The notes below the pieces were generated by a model. The model saw nothing but the letters and a program-made list of their open reading frames with translations. It made no database searches and was not told the origin of the DNA. From Candidatus Thiosymbion ectosymbiont of Robbea hypermnestra (lineage in GTDB: Bacteria; Pseudomonadota; Gammaproteobacteria; Chromatiales; Chromatiaceae): 5,888 nt of DNA. The translations under genes were made by a program, and so were the position numbers. Positions 5,840-5,888 of the stretch are shown piece after piece. Position 1 is the first letter of the stretch. Every line of letters starts with the position of its first letter. The stretch spans positions 1-5,888 of the forward strand of contig JAIZWN010000235.1 of assembly GCA_020443945.1 (NCBI GenBank). The letters are read 5' to 3'.

Positions 5840-5888
5840 CCCAGGTGCCAGGGATGGCCAGTCACCGGAACCTGTGAGGTCCAACTTT

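Larger units (their letters stand above)
5413..5888. other. Non-coding, repeat-filled region upstream of the operon
   Basis: No believable gene is present. Open frames at 5592-5819 (minus) and 5686-5877 (plus) lie mostly inside an element with terminal inverted repeats and translate repeat sequence. Only about 42 bp separate the permease start from the first inverted repeat (5455-5517). Bases 5518-5583 are unexplained and lower in GC than the genes. I found no promoter with both a good -35 and -10 at normal spacing. The ATPase gene expected next to the permease is not here. Confidence 0.7.

Overview
The window looks like chromosomal DNA of a high-GC proteobacterium. The coding part is strongly GC-rich with G/C-ending codons. 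The gene families (a fused GldF/GldG-type ABC permease, a DUF4340 protein, an Rpn/DUF4351-type nuclease) and the palindromic interspersed repeats are all common in gammaproteobacteria such as the purple sulfur bacteria (Chromatiaceae) and their relatives. That placement is inference from recalled family distribution, not a database result.

Layout: all three genes are on the minus strand and are read from high to low coordinates. (1) 5412-2491 is a 973-residue fusion of an ABC-2 type permease (GldF-like) with a GldG-like auxiliary periplasmic domain. (2) 2487-1408 is a 359-residue single-pass DUF4340 protein whose start lies 3 nt after the preceding stop. (3) 1411-449 is a 320-residue Rpn/PD-(D/E)XK-like protein with a DUF4351-like tail, whose ATG overlaps the DUF4340 stop in an ATGA tetranucleotide. 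The spacing indicates one transcription unit. GldFG plus DUF4340 is a recognised envelope ABC-exporter module. The Rpn-like gene is an unexpected, translationally linked third member. The ATP-binding subunit normally found just upstream of the permease is not in the window.

Flanks: both sides of the operon are non-coding and built almost entirely of palindromes. Downstream (1-448) there is a roughly 90-bp nested palindrome (85-174) and a 195-bp element with perfect 30-bp inverted arms (247-441) that ends 7 bp from the nuclease stop codon. Upstream (5413-5888) there is a 63-bp inverted repeat (5455-5517), a 192-bp MITE-like element with perfect 16-bp terminal inverted repeats (5584-5775), and a short hairpin repeat (5819-5839). 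No tRNA, rRNA, CRISPR array or complete insertion sequence is visible.

Nothing here can be proven to be a new system. The points most worth pursuing are the coupling of the Rpn-like nuclease to the GldFG/DUF4340 exporter genes, the absent ATPase with repeats in its expected place, and the two MITE-like elements.
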